Below are positions 1 through 13,865 of a stretch of 64,000 bases of DNA, in pieces. The stretch's first letter is position 1; the number at the start of each line of letters is the position of its first letter. The notes below the pieces were generated by a model, which ran no database searches, was not told the DNA's origin, and saw only the letters and a program-made list of their open reading frames with translations. Source of the DNA: Sepiola atlantica (Eukaryota > Mollusca > Cephalopoda > Sepiida > Sepiolidae). A program made the position numbers and the translations under genes. The stretch is taken from positions 147,780,929 through 147,844,928 of the forward strand of contig OY744520.1 of assembly GCA_963556195.1 (NCBI GenBank), read 5' to 3'.

Positions 1-1200
1 TCAAACATCACCTCGCTATGGGCTGAATAAGACGGTAAAAATGAGCTAGTTCGGTAAGAAAAGTAATCTAGTAAATGAACGCTCTGGAATAAGATCTGCG
101 ACAAGTTTGCTCACCGATACAAAGCAAAAGGTATAACTGTACATCCATTACTTTTCTGTTAGTTGTGTTCTTCACACTTAGAATCAAAAGCATGTCGCCT
201 GATAATTACTGAATCTATTTGAATTTAGTGCGGCCATTTACGCATTAGTAGTTTCGCAAAACAAATTAACTGTTAAGCTGTTGGTAACATAGAAAGTTCT
301 CTTTAATTAATCGTTTACAAAATGAATTGTGGTTCCGTATTAAATAATACAACAATATTTGGTTTTATGACAACCAAATAAAATTACACCTTGTAATTTC
401 CGACTCTTATCACGTGATCGATTTAAGACAATTATTTTAAGAGCAGATACGTCTATAACTGATATGCACTGCGAGCAGACGACAACAACATCGGGAAAAC
501 GAGATTCAAAATAGACTCCTAGTAAAAGTGCGAGAGGACGGTTAAAATAAAGGTTTGGATATCCTACACACTTTTTTAAAGACAATCGGCTTAATTCTTT
601 TTTGAGGAAAATGATGCGCCTGAATACCGAACTATGGATTTGATAGCTAATATTATTTCAAGTGGCCCAAACGTTGTTTTAAAGATATATAAGACTTCAT
701 AAAAGGTATTACGCTCAACCCTGCGCTCCATTTTAAAGACATGGGAACTGGGATCCAATATTGAGAGTTAAAGGCGTACAAAGAACTAAACTAACAAAGA
801 GTATATGATTACAGTTACAGAGGAAAATTGGAAAGGTTAAAATGAACTACTTTACTAAAATAAGAATGAGGCGATTAGATTAAATCCTTCAAAATAATTA
901 ATTTCATTATTAACTATGGTGGACATTTTTTATATTTTTCCTAGAGCCGGAAGATTATTGTCAAAGCAAGTGTCACAATTAATCAATTGATTTTTTTTAT
1001 GTTGATAAAGTAATATATTTTTAAACTAGTTATCAGATGAGATTAAGAAATCAAATGCGTAAAGTATTTAAAGATGTAATTAAATGAATTCAGAAATAAT
1101 GATAAACAAAAGGAATTATAGGGGTTTAAGGACGACATACTTAACTTCTTTCAATTAAATTGTTTATCAAGCCGTGGTCATGCCCTTTGGTAAAAGTGTT
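1..1200. other. AT-rich DNA without recognised genes
   Basis: No open frame, RNA gene or repeat family was recognised. The longest frame, 340-585 on the minus strand (81 codons), has no recognisable domain. The stretch lies upstream of the possible promoter near 1.25 kb and could hold regulatory DNA, but nothing specific is seen. Confidence 0.5.
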
Positions 1201-1252
1201 TACCAGCCCCTTTCGTAATAACTCACGTTAAAACACGAGATCTTGTGTCAAC

Positions 1253-1262
1253 TCTCGCGAGA
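1253..1262. promoter_or_regulatory. TCTCGCGAGA palindromic promoter element
   Basis: An exact TCTCGCGAGA palindrome lies 15 bp upstream of an ATG with a 33-codon open frame. This motif is known from animal housekeeping promoters, often bidirectional and TATA-less, and no TATA box is visible just upstream. The surrounding 200 bp are richer in G+C and CpG than neighbouring DNA. A single 10-bp match in 64 kb can be chance; position next to a plausible first exon raises the odds. Confidence 0.45.
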
Positions 1263-1276
1263 CGACTTGGTTGAAA

Positions 1277-1375
1277 ATGGAAGCCTTAATCATTCACAAT
1301 TTGCCTGCTGACCCTCGGACCAAATTTACAGCCTTGGGGAACGTCCTCTCCGGACGAAGACTTTATGGGGCTCCC
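1277..1375 (+). CDS. candidate first coding exon of an unrecognised host gene
   Basis: The ATG at 1277 opens 33 codons beginning MEALIIHNLPADPRTKF, ending in phase 0 at a GTAAG splice-donor-like sequence at 1376-1380. Base composition and codon use look more like normal coding sequence than the AT-rich surroundings. Without splicing the frame would run into AT-rich DNA and stop. The TCTCGCGAGA element 15 bp upstream suits a housekeeping promoter. I do not recognise the protein, and no second exon could be identified, which is plausible if the introns are long. It could also be a chance frame; transcript evidence would decide. Confidence 0.42.
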
Positions 1376-1380
1376 GTAAG

Positions 1381-2435
1381 GTTTGGCTTGTGGGCTACAT
1401 ACATCCTTCTTCTTTTTTTGTAGCAATAACAAGTGGATTCAATTGCATTCCAAACACATGCACAAAATACGCTGAGTTCACCACATGTTTAGAGGATTCG
1501 TTTGGATTCCCAAGCTATATGTTTCTTATTTTTACAAAATAAGAGTGTCCAATATTCATTTTCATCTAGGAATTTCTTTTGTGAATGATCAGATTAACTA
1601 TGAAGCAGAATGTTATCTTAATATTGATATCTCTATGGATAGTGTTCATCTTCTGTGCAATGATTTAAACTAAGAGTTAAACTAAGTTAGGAAATGGGAG
1701 ATAAACAACTAGGCATGATATATAAAAAAAATTAAAAAATTAAGAAAATTAAATAGAGAACTCATTCTAAATCCATTACAAAAACTCCAAACAACAAAGC
1801 AGAAAACATAAATTTAAGCTGCTCTTTCCTCAATGGAAGTACAATAAAAAATATGAAATCTGTATACTGACTTAGGTGCAATGTTTTCTTTACAATCTGT
1901 TTTCCCTTTTATAGAATAGGCAACAAGAATGACCTTGTTATTATTTATATTTGGGGCTAATTTGTGTCGGGTTGAAAACGTTTCCTAACATTGGGCATGT
2001 TATAGTGCGTGAGTTGAATGGATTGATATGAATCGACCAATACATACGTACATACATACATACATACATAATACATACATACATACATATACCTCTATTT
2101 ATATAAAAGTTAGGTATGTATCGATGTTCATATATTTGTATGTACATAATTAACTCCTAAAATAATTTACCGATCATTATGAGATTTGGAAAAGAACCTG
2201 CTCGTCAGTAGAGATCTAAATGTAAGCCACAGTTTGTTACATGTAGTTTTAAACAAAGGGAGGGGGAAAGGCGGAAGCGCTTTGTAAAAATTAGAAATTC
2301 AGAGTTTCCTGGCATTTTAATAACAGGTATTAGTCATCAATAATTAAATATTCCCTCAAATGTCAATTTCTATTAACTATTGTAATGGTCTTTATGGAGA
2401 ATAATATGGACACAACCTCTTATTTAAAAATTAAT
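1381..2435. other. AT-rich DNA, possible intron
   Basis: If the 1277-1375 exon is real this is the start of its first intron. It holds only weak frames and a short run of CATA/TACA repeats near 2040-2090. Nothing else is recognised. Confidence 0.4.
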
Positions 2436-2436
2436 A

Positions 2437-2498
<62 letters not shown>

Positions 2499-2602
2499 TA
2501 AATATTTCTTAATAATCTTTTCAAATTAACCCATATACACATGTGTTTCATGCCCAAACTGCAGTCATCAGTATAGAAGGAGATAACCCCTACCAGTCAC
2601 AC

Positions 2603-2656
<54 letters not shown>
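2437..2656. repeat. (TA)n microsatellites
   Basis: Two long (TA)n tracts, about 2437-2493 and 2604-2656, are separated by 110 bp of ordinary sequence. The second abuts the left end of the dispersed repeat at 2657. Confidence 0.95.
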
Positions 2657-2661
<5 letters not shown>

Positions 2662-2950
2662 GATTTAATTAAATTTAAGATAATCGATTTATCGTTTAAT
2701 AATAATCTATCGTGATGATATGAAGTTCAATATATTGAATATAGCAATCAATTCAAGAGTTGAAAGATGAAGATAAATAATTGCAAAGATACAATATTTA
2801 TTAAAACAGCAGAAGTTCAAAGCAAGGAGTCTCATATCCTACATCAATGGATTTTCAAAGACAAACACTTTTCATCAGAGGATAAAAATACCGACAAAGT
2901 AATTCTAAATATTATCGGCAGCATTAAACTTTATACACAAAAAACAGAAA
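2657..2950 (+). mobile_element. dispersed repeat family A, copy 1
   Basis: This shares a long diverged alignment with 5140-5334 (inverted) and 13105-13300 (same strand). A shared core is GCAAGGAG...CATGGATTTTCAAAGAC...GAGGATA. It codes for nothing recognisable; the 71-codon frame inside is accidental. Its left end is directly against (TA)n. A non-autonomous element, either DNA or SINE-like, is the likeliest explanation. Confidence 0.65.
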
Positions 2951-3603
2951 AAACAAAAGATAAAGAACTTTTGTTGAGATGAAAACGTAGAGTTAAAAAC
3001 ACGTAAACAAAAGCTGTTATATTGGAAACACATTTTTGAAAAAGAATACTTGAAGTATTTAGGAGTCCAACCGTGTTTGTTAAGAAGTTGACTATTCGCC
3101 GGTGGTCAGTAGAGTTCAATTCATTCTGTGTGCGTAGAAGTTCGAAAGTAAAATTATCCAATTTACAGGATCCAGAATAAAGTTAATCAGTCAAAGTTCG
3201 ATGTATAGCAAAGTGTGCATTAAGACAATCTCTAGCTCCCTGGTTGATCAGTGTATCGATAAGGTAGAAAACATAGATTTAAAACCCGATATTTTCAAGC
3301 CAGTGTCGAGTGAAGGTATTGCTTGCAGGCGATAGTGAAAATGGCTATTTTTGTCTGCCGGGAGAGGAAGATTAGCTGTTGGTAGTCGTGGTGGGGGGAG
3401 GGGGCACAAGATGTGACAGGGGTGTAAGGAATCAAAGAGAGGTAGACTGGTATACATACAATCTATATATACACACATACATATAGATACACATATACAC
3501 ACATATACATATATATAACTTCTTTTTAATATAGCAGGAAAAAATCCCAGCAGAGTGCTCGATTAATTGAGAAATAAAATAAAGAATAAAAAAATTAAAA
3601 GCG

Positions 3604-3781
3604 TAATATTTATTCATTTTGGTACAGAAAAATGAGTACAACATTCGTACCGTCGGTTTCAAGCACAGAAGTACTTAGTCATCCGGCTCTCTTTAGCTTC
3701 TGTTATGAAGGGCCAGATGGCTAAGCCCTTCTTTGCTTGAAACCTACGGTACAAATGTTATACTAATTTTCCTGTACCAAA

Positions 3782-3790
<9 letters not shown>
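3604..3790. mobile_element. palindromic MITE-like hairpin
   Basis: Inverted arms of about 60 bp (about 3605-3672 and 3727-3790) both contain GGTACAG, GTACCGT and GGTTTCAAGC, or their complements, with scattered mismatches. The right arm runs directly into a (TA)n tract. The structure fits a foldback or MITE element without coding capacity. Confidence 0.7.
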
Positions 3791-3849
<59 letters not shown>

Positions 3850-4055
3850 TTAATACAACAAAAGATATAAAAGACAACTAATATCTTTAATTAGTGAACA
3901 TCCGGATAAAAATAAAGCTCAATATACTGGATAGAGCATTAATAGCAATAGATGAAGTGAAAGAATAGAATAAGGAGCGAATCAAATTTTATTATAGTTC
4001 AACGTTCAGGCAAAGTTCTTTAAAGTCCTGAACATTGAACTGTAATAAAATTTGA

Positions 4056-4132
<77 letters not shown>
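3784..4132. repeat. two (TA)n arrays flanking a family A element
   Basis: (TA)n covers about 3784-3847 and 4060-4130. The roughly 210 bp between them are the element described separately, so the element appears inserted in, or bounded by, a TA array. Confidence 0.9.
3848..4058 (+). mobile_element. dispersed repeat family A, hairpin-bearing copy
   Basis: This is the reverse complement of the right half of 45411-45682; both carry TATTGAGC, TAATGCTC, TTATCCGGATGTTCAC or complements. Its right half is a strong inverted repeat, about 3985-4015 pairing with 4026-4056, with only a few mismatches. It is flanked by (TA)n on both sides. Confidence 0.7.
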
Positions 4133-4133
<1 letters not shown>

Positions 4134-4664
4134 CATATATATACGCATATTTATACACGCATATACACAACTGTATAAACATATTTTCTTACATTTTCAT
4201 TTTAAGTAGCTACGGTTAGGGTATGAGTGTGGAAGGCTTAGGTCACCAGCGTCAAGCTGTTTATATTTTGCGAGGTGCATAGGGGGTGAGGGCAGATTGG
4301 AATGATATGAAGGGAATTTGATGAAGATGAGTGCTTGACTTGACTATTATTTTTTTTTTAAATTTAAATTATTAAAAAAAAATAGTAATCTGCGGTTTGT
4401 TAATTTTTGTTCATAATTTAGGTAGGTTTTAAAATTGTATTTTCTGCAGAATAATAAAGTCAACTTATGGTCGCATTAATAGTGGGGTCATGTATCAAAT
4501 ATGTAAAAGATAATTAAATGTTTTTTAAAGTGATTGATAGGTGGACATTGATATATACATAACACACGCATGCACGCGGACACATACATATGGGGGTATA
4601 ACTTCGGACATACTCTAACACATACATACATACGTACATAAACACAGATAATCACATACACACC

Positions 4665-4692
4665 ATATATATATATATATCCATACACACAC

Positions 4693-4757
<65 letters not shown>
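4665..4757. repeat. (TA)n microsatellite with CA-rich flanks
   Basis: TA tracts at about 4665-4680 and 4694-4757 lie in a CA/TA-rich stretch. Frames translated here (YIYIYI) are artefacts. Confidence 0.95.
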
Positions 4758-4758
<1 letters not shown>

Positions 4759-5139
4759 CCCACTCACACACATACCACATGGATACCGGACAACATCCAC
4801 GTATGTGTATATTATATGTACATACATGCTCCCCCTATCGGGCGTATATCCAAGTACACATTTGGAGGAGATAGATACGCATAGGCAGACGGACGATCCG
4901 AATTAGTATCAATCAGGAAAAGGAGGAGTTTAATGGGATTATGTAATAGTTAAAGATAATGTAAGAGTAAAGTTAAAGGTTAAATAACTTAGAATGAAAT
5001 ATTCTATAAATCTCATTTTTTTATGATACATGGGGACAAGAGAGACGTTTTGGACTATACATCATGGGAGGCCTATAGTATAAAAATAGGTCGATTTATA
5101 GGTTTGGTGGTGGTGGGGGGTCTATTAGACATACATTGT

Positions 5140-6539
<1,400 letters not shown>

Positions 6540-7070
6540 GTTAGCATTGGATTTCATCAATAGTCATTAGACACAAATCAAGCAAATCTTCCTGAATTTA
6601 AATTTCTAAAGCTTAAGCTTAAGCCTTCAATTTGTGACATTTTTCGGAATCAAAATCATGTAATGGATTTGGATCAAAATAAGAATAAATATTCTAGACA
6701 TAAGGTTTTGTGTCATAGTGCTATTATTTTATTCGTCGTAAAGGGACATAGCAGTGTAAAATTATTCTATTTAGGGATTTAATTTTAACTGTTTTGTGAT
6801 GGAAATTATTCTCGTCTCTTTCATTATAACGGTAGGTATGGTAATATTGTTATATATTTGCATGTACAAGTTTAACTCCTAAATTACTTATCTGATCATT
6901 ATAAATTTTGGAACATAGCTGTTAGGTGTAAGGGATCCAGATGTTGGCTATATTTAGTTTCATTAAGCTTTACGTAAATGAGATAAAATGGTAGTGGAAT
7001 GTTTTCGTGAATATTCTGACTCTGATTTTTGATATCGCATAAAATCAATTAATCTATTTACGAGGGCTTC
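6540..7070. other. AT-rich DNA, nothing recognised
   Basis: No repeat family or gene was recognised before the LINE fragment that starts near 7075. Confidence 0.5.
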
Positions 7071-7074
7071 GTCA

Positions 7075-8575
7075 CTAGGGCGATATCTCTTGATATGTCA
7101 AAGGCCTTCGGTAGGGCTTGGCACAACCGTTTGATTCAGAAGCGAGTTATCCATGGGATATTTGAAAATGTTTTCCCACCCATGAAATAATTTTTCTCCG
7201 ATATGTCTACATAATGTAGCTGTTGATTGGCTAAATTCTGAAACACACTACATCAATATTAGCTTGCCTGAAGTATCCATTCTGGGCACAACTCTTTTCG
7301 TGATATTCATAAATGATCTTCAAAATTATATTCTGAGATCATTCGTTGACATAACTGCTGACGACACAATCATAAGGATTTTTTCTGACTCTCTGTTCTC
7401 TGACTTTTAATTTTTTTTAAATTCACCTCAAATAAAGCACATTGCTACTGAGACGTAAGAGGTTACTGTGGATTACGTGTCAGATTTATAGGGGGCATGC
7501 TAAGTGATGAATTTAGTAGCGAGATATCTGTTTTCATTACATTTAATTTTCTGCCAGTCGGTACAGTAAGGAAAACAGCAAGTAGAGAGGGAGTCCCAAA
7601 GACTGGCAGCTCGAAGAAAATAAATTAGAGTAGAAGGCTATCCACTATCCGGGGGTCATCCACAGTGAATCGATGCGATTTAGCTAATTGTCGGGTTGCT
7701 CGCGTCTATTTACATTGAAAGGGGCACCAGAGTAGCAAGTTCGTCAGTGCATATTCTATTGAAGTACTTGTAAAACAAGCACAGGGACGCAACATTGTCG
7801 CTATGGGACAGGGGCTGTAGCTTGGTAGATAGTGTGGGATCTATTAGATTACAGACTTTTAGGGACCCTATCTAGGAGGGAGAAACTAGTTTATGGTGCA
7901 TCAGCACAGCTGTGCATGCATTGGCGGATGGTGGAATTTAGATATAGTATACTGACAGGTGTGAGAAGTTTTCTAACACGGTAGGGAGTACCCACTTTCT
8001 TTGCAGCAGCCCTGGCAGTAACTTCCTTGCATTTGTTTCAATTCATGTTACGCGTGAATGTACAGCGGGGGAAAAAGCGAGTTACTTTATACGCCTCTAA
8101 AACCAAGCTCATCAACTTTCACCACTAACACTCGCATTCTCATTTTTCTCTAGTTGAAATGAATGACTCTTTTCTTCATGAAGCCACTTTTTGATAAGAT
8201 TCTAGGATTACTTCTACTCCAGACCTGAAACTGAAGAAATATATTAAAATGATCGCTGTAAAAATGGTCGGATTCTACCGCTCCAGAAATGACCCTATTA
8301 TCGACGCAATCCTTTCACTGTATAAGAGCATACTGATGGAGTTTTGCTGTAATATATTGGGAGGTTTCGCTCGTAGCGCCCTTTCTCGTCTTGAAAGAGT
8401 ACAACACCGACTTCAAAATTTAGTGGTGGATGATGATCTTCTCTTTCCGACAGTTTCTCTCGCACAGGAGAGATGCTGCTAGCCTCTCTCTATTGCATCC
8501 ATATGTTTATAGTAGGTGTTCGGCAGAGGTTCAATCTTGGTCCCTCTACAGCAAGAACTTGGCTAGCGACAACCA
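7075..8575 (+). pseudogene. non-LTR LINE reverse transcriptase remnant, interrupted
   Basis: Plus-strand frames spell RT motif A (SLDMSKAF at 7084-7107) and a C-motif remnant (ITADDT at 7350-7367). After the break at about 7410-8065 the same gene resumes with FDKILGITSTPDL-like sequence and the C-terminal RT region in the 8249-8482 frame (YKSILMEFCCNILGGFARSA, then LSRLERVQHRLQ). Such sequence is typical of CR1/L2/Jockey-type RTs. Stops and frameshifts show it is dead. It copies LINE RNA into DNA when intact. The exact clade cannot be fixed by eye. Confidence 0.75.
7409..8068 (-). mobile_element. LINE 3' end (minus) nested in the LINE at 7.1-8.6 kb
   Basis: This is the reverse-strand RT C-terminus and 3' UTR of the same LINE type, alignable to 13866-14465 and 17195-17800. 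Its 3' terminus is the TTTGAGGTGAAT-like end at 7420-7430, followed on the minus strand by an A-rich tail. It separates the RT core of the host LINE from that LINE's C-terminus, so it inserted later. The 5' truncation is usual for target-primed reverse transcription. Confidence 0.7.
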
Positions 8576-8579
8576 CATA

Positions 8580-9860
8580 AATTAACTTTTCTTCCTCCCT
8601 TTATGTAAAAAAAACGAACAAAACAACGTTCTATTCCTACAACATCCCATCTGTTGAATAAAATACCCCGAGTCTGATTGTGAACCGACTATAATATGTT
8701 CGTCACCAAGTCTAATGTAAATACACACTTGCTGAGCTCTCATCCCGGATAATAAATTTCTCTTCAGTAATCTTCTGCCAATTTCACACATTTGACGCAA
8801 TGGTGGCGTTCATCCTTGTGGTGGCGGTGATCGTCCAACTGAAAATCTCATTGACTCTTATCTTTGAGTTGCCTCCGGGTCTTGATATATTGTGACTCAT
8901 TAGAGAAATCAAAGCACATAAAAACAATAGAACCTATAGATAGGTGTAATATTTCAACAGGAAATCATACTAAACAGGTTGGTACGTTGTAAGAAATAAA
9001 CATTACAAAAAAACAATAAATGTTTTTAAAAAATGCAATTTTTGTTCGGCGTTTATAAAAATGGTTGACGTTGCGTGTAACAACCAAACTAAATTACACG
9101 AACCAGTTGACTTGCATTTCTAATATTAAGACATAATTGCGTATTTAAAGGTTGAGCATGAAATCTCTAAAACAGAAATCTTTCTGAATGCTTCAAATTT
9201 CATCCTCGCTGACCGACTCGTGTTATTTTCTATTTTGCTTAACTTATTACGTAATGTGAAAACAGTAAATACAAATAAATGTATATGCTCTTATATAAGC
9301 GTTATCATGATTAAAGCCAGGAAAATGTAATGACTACTGCATTGCATGTCCAATTGAAACACTAGAAACATAAAAATGTGAAAAATAAAATAAATTGATA
9401 AAATATTTTGCAGAATTGAATGGAATTCAGCAAGTTTCAAATGTTGGATAGACATTTCTTCAATTTTGAAACGACAAGATTTTAATCAGTTTCTTATATT
9501 TCAAATTTTGTCTCACATATAGATTAACTTTTTCTAATATACTTTATTTGAATTACTTTTTCATTTGAATTGCTACCTTTTTCCAATTCTCTTAATTTGT
9601 TATTTTATTGAAATTTATGTCGCTATTTTCTTCCTTTTTTAAATTTCATTGTTTTCGTTTTTGCTTTATTTTATTTTAATAGCTTTTAGTGTATCATGTT
9701 TAAATTGCCTTCAGAATTTGTAATATATAGATTTATATTAGTCTTACTCCCTTTTATAGATTTATACATATATACTTTTCTTATTTATATAGCTTTTCTT
9801 ATTTATATTAATAGTTAATGATTTATTTTCTCTTTATGATATTCTATTTATTTTTGTTTA
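8580..9860. other. AT-rich DNA, nothing recognised
   Basis: The 72-codon minus frame 8582-8800 has no recognisable domain. The rest is AT-rich with short T tracts leading into the tandem array. Confidence 0.45.
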
Positions 9861-9864
9861 TTCA

Positions 9865-10595
9865 TTTTATTTTAATTGTTTTATCTTTGCTTTAATACTT
9901 CTAATAATTACAATTGTTTATTTTATTTTAATTGTTTTCTTTCTGCTTTCATACTTCTAATAATTACAATTGTTTATTTTATTTTAATTGTTTGCTTTTT
10001 GCTTTCATACTTCTAATAATTACAATTGTTCATTTTATTTTAATTGTTTTCTTTTTGCTTTCATACTTCTAATAATTACAATTGTTTATTTTATTTTAAT
10101 TGTTTTCTTTTTGCTTTCATACTTCTAATAATTACAATTGTTTATTTTATTTTAATTATTTTCTTTTTGCTTTCATACTTCTAATAATTACAATTGTTTA
10201 TTTTATTTTAATTGTTACTTATTTGCTTTCATACTTCTAATAATTACAATTGTTTATTTTATTTTAATTGTTTTCTTTTTGCTTTCATACTTCTAATAAT
10301 TACAATTGTTTATTTTATTTTAATTGTTTTCTTTTTGCTTTCATACTTCTAATAATTACAATTGTTTATTTTATTTTAATTGTTACTTATTTGCTTTCAT
10401 ACTTCTAATAATTACAATTGTTTATTTTATTTTAATTGTTTTCTTTTTGCTTTCATACTTCTAATAATTACAATTGTTTATTTTATTTTAATTGTTTCTT
10501 TTTTGCTTTCATACTTCTAATTATTACAATTGTTCATTTTATTTTAATTGTTTTCTTTTTGCTTTCATACTTTTAATAATTACAATTGTTTATCT
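9865..10595. repeat. 56-bp minisatellite, 13 units
   Basis: The word ATACTT starts at 9895, 9951, 10007, 10063 and so on to 10567, always exactly 56 bp apart. The unit has the form CTTCTAATAATTACAATTG, then TTTATTTTATTTTAATTG, then TTTTCTTTTTGCTTTC. Most units differ by one to three bases. Two units (near 10216 and 10384) share the variant TTACTTATTTGC and lie 168 bp, three units, apart. Outer units are more diverged. Confidence 0.95.
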
Positions 10596-10599
10596 CCCT

Positions 10600-12029
10600 T
10601 TCTTCTATTTTTTAATTACTGACTTTGTTCTTTTTTTCTCTTTTCTATTTTTCTTTGATTTAAATTGCAATTATCATTTTCATTTTCCTTTTTGTTTAAT
10701 TATTTCTTCGTTTATTTTGTAGAACTTGAGTTGCCCTACTCCTTTCATGTTATTTTCTTACCTCTTAATAACACTCAGATTTTGATCGTCGTCATTTGCC
10801 TTTCGTTTCATTCCTTTACGTTCTCTCTTTGTGTAATTGTGTCTTTTCTTCTCAAAACCTTCTATTACACCTTTTGCCCATTCTATCATTTATAACTCTT
10901 AATTTAATTTAATTTTTTATTTCAACATCCTTTTCTAAATTTTCTAAAATACGATTCCTTCTTTCGTATTTTATTAACTCCTTTCTTTTCATATCTAATA
11001 CTTATGTTAGTTTTTATTCCTTGCCCGTCACTCGCTTTACTCTCTCCTCTGTTTTTCTTTCTTTTTTTATTTATTTCCGTGATTTGATTCATCCCAAAAA
11101 AATTATGTGGAGTTATCTCTCTATATACTTTTTTCATCCACATTGAATCTCATAATGTATTTCTGATGTTCTTTATACCCTCATTTTCATTTACTTCTTC
11201 TTCTTCTTCTTCTTCTTCTACTTCTTCTTCTCTCCGTTATCTGCTTTATTTTCTTCTTCGTTTGCATCATTAACTTCTTCTTTCTTATATACGTGTTATG
11301 TACCTTTTATTGTCAACTCATCGAAAGAAAAGGAAATATTGTAAATATTAAAGAAACAAATGTTTTCTTTTCTTTTCTTAATTCGCTGACGATTTATTCT
11401 TTATTTTCATCCTTTACCTACATTTTCTTTCTGTCTTTCTTTTCTTTTTGGTTTTCTGATCCCCCTTTTCTATTTATTTTGTTCTCTATTTGTTAAGTAC
11501 TCGTTCTTTAATTCGTTCTCTACTTTTACCAAATGAGTTTCCATTAGTTCGTTCTTTAATGTTTGATGTTGTTTCTTTCTTGTTATCTCTTTCCTTTTTC
11601 TTCTTCTTCATATATTTATTTGTCATCACCTTCAAATTCTAATGTCTGATTACCTTACATTGACAACAACGCATCTCATATTTCTCAGTGTTTCTTTCTT
11701 TCACAATTCCTTTAATTCTATAAAGTCCTTTCCTTTAGATTTTACTTACATTACTTCTTTCTTATTTACTTTATATATTTATTTCCCGCATGCCGACTTC
11801 TTTTCGATTAAGCGACTCTCGTCGTTCCCAGAGTAACACAGCTCTCAACAGAAGTGATTATCGAAGTTATTATAAATATTATCGAGGTTAAACATACAAC
11901 TTTGATGAATTCCCCTGATACAACAAAAAAGATCATTTTCATTTTATACTTATACAATAATTCATTTTTTCAATCATTCATTGAACTAAGACTTCATTCA
12001 ACGAGGATTCTTTTTCCCTTCGTTCTCTT

Positions 12030-12030
<1 letters not shown>
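10600..12030. other. pyrimidine-rich low-complexity DNA
   Basis: One strand is strongly T/C biased, with a (CTT)n tract at about 11198-11230. The many 60-90-codon frames rich in Phe, Leu and Ser are compositional artefacts. Confidence 0.7.
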
Positions 12031-12773
<743 letters not shown>

Positions 12774-13034
12774 ATGAAAACCAAGTTGTGAAATTCGGAA
12801 TCGAGTTGAATCGAGACAGTAAATCTTGCACCCTAAAATACTCAATATTATTGCAAATTAAGATTCATAACAAACAGAAATAAAATGTGATTTATCTTAA
12901 CATCTTACTGAAGTTTCATTGGCCATCCAATTATAAGAAATGTATTAATAAACTCCTAAATATATTTAATACATTTGAATAATAACATTTTTTATCAGAA
13001 TTATATAGATGTTTCATAAAATGTTGAGTTAAGT

Positions 13035-13039
<5 letters not shown>

Positions 13040-13126
<87 letters not shown>

Positions 13127-13127
13127 C
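13040..13127. repeat. compound (TA)n-(AAT)n microsatellite
   Basis: (TA)n at 13036-13073 is followed by a short GT-rich spacer and (AAT)n at 13089-13127. It abuts a family A element on its right. Confidence 0.9.
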
Positions 13128-13300
13128 CATCGTGATACTGTAAAGCCCAATATATAGAATAGAGCAATCAATTTTAGAGGTGAAAGATGAGAATAAAGAA
13201 TTGTAAAGATACAATATTTATCATGAAAACATAAAAAAGTTCAGAGCAAGGAGCTTCATATCCTTAATCCATGGATTTTCAAAAATTAAAATGTTCTCAT
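13128..13300 (+). mobile_element. dispersed repeat family A, copy at 13.1 kb
   Basis: It aligns with 2700-2890 on the same strand: CCCAATATATAGAATAGAGC, GGTGAAAGATGA, AAAGATACAATATTTAT, GCAAGGAGC, CCATGGATTTTCAAA. It is flanked by (AAT)n on the left and a short (TA)n at 13302-13320 on the right. Confidence 0.65.
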
Positions 13301-13449
13301 ATACATATATATATATATATAATATGACTCACCTTAACATTTAATGAAATTTCAATATAATTTTGATTAAAGATTTGTATTCAAATTAATATAATATACT
13401 TGAAAATAAAATACTTTCAAACATATTCTCTCGGCGGTCTCATATTTTT

Positions 13450-13715
13450 ACTATCCTGAGAGGATGACATCATGAGTATGGTATTATGGCAACATAACAG
13501 TTACTACACTACTCCCCCCCCCAAGGGAGAGAGAGTCCGTGAGAAGATGGTCTAATGACAACAAACAGATACCACATTACCACCTACTTAAAAGGAGGAT
13601 GTAATATCTAGTAGGATTACTCCCATCCACTAAAAAAAGGGAGGTAATTCCTGAGAAGATGGTCTAATGATGACAGAACCGATATTACACTACCCACACC
13701 CATTAAAAAATGATA
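13450..13715. repeat. short diverged direct repeats
   Basis: Three units begin GAGARGATG at 13458, 13541 and 13653 and each ends in a CAGATAC-CAC-like block (CAGTTACTACAC, CAGATACCACATT, CGATATTACACTAC). The end block resembles the complement of the U2-like head seen at 36.4 kb, but similarity is weak. Confidence 0.45.
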
Positions 13716-13776
13716 CAATAAAAGATTAAATACTTTTTTTAATACTTAATTGCCTAGCTATAAAAATACTATTTTT

Positions 13777-13800
13777 ATCACTCCTTGGCCTTTTCGCTAA
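13777..13800 (+). other. isolated U2 snRNA 5'-end-like sequence
   Basis: ATCACTCCTTGGCCTTTTCG at 13777-13796, followed by CTAA, matches the first bases of U2 snRNA (ATCGCTTCTCGGCCTTTTGG) at most positions. CAAGTGTATATTA follows about 23 bp later, recalling the next U2 segment. It may be a very decayed U2 retropseudogene or U2-headed element. The match is short. Confidence 0.4.
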
Positions 13801-13865
13801 AATTCTCAGCATCAGCAAAATTACAAGTGTATATTACAGAATAATTTTTTTTATTTCACATATTT

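Noticed and set aside
8582..8800. 72-codon minus frame as a host exon
   Set aside because: No recognisable domain, and no splice signals or conserved composition support it.
9865..10595. CRISPR array
   Set aside because: The whole 56-bp unit is repeated, with no unique spacers, and the genome is animal.
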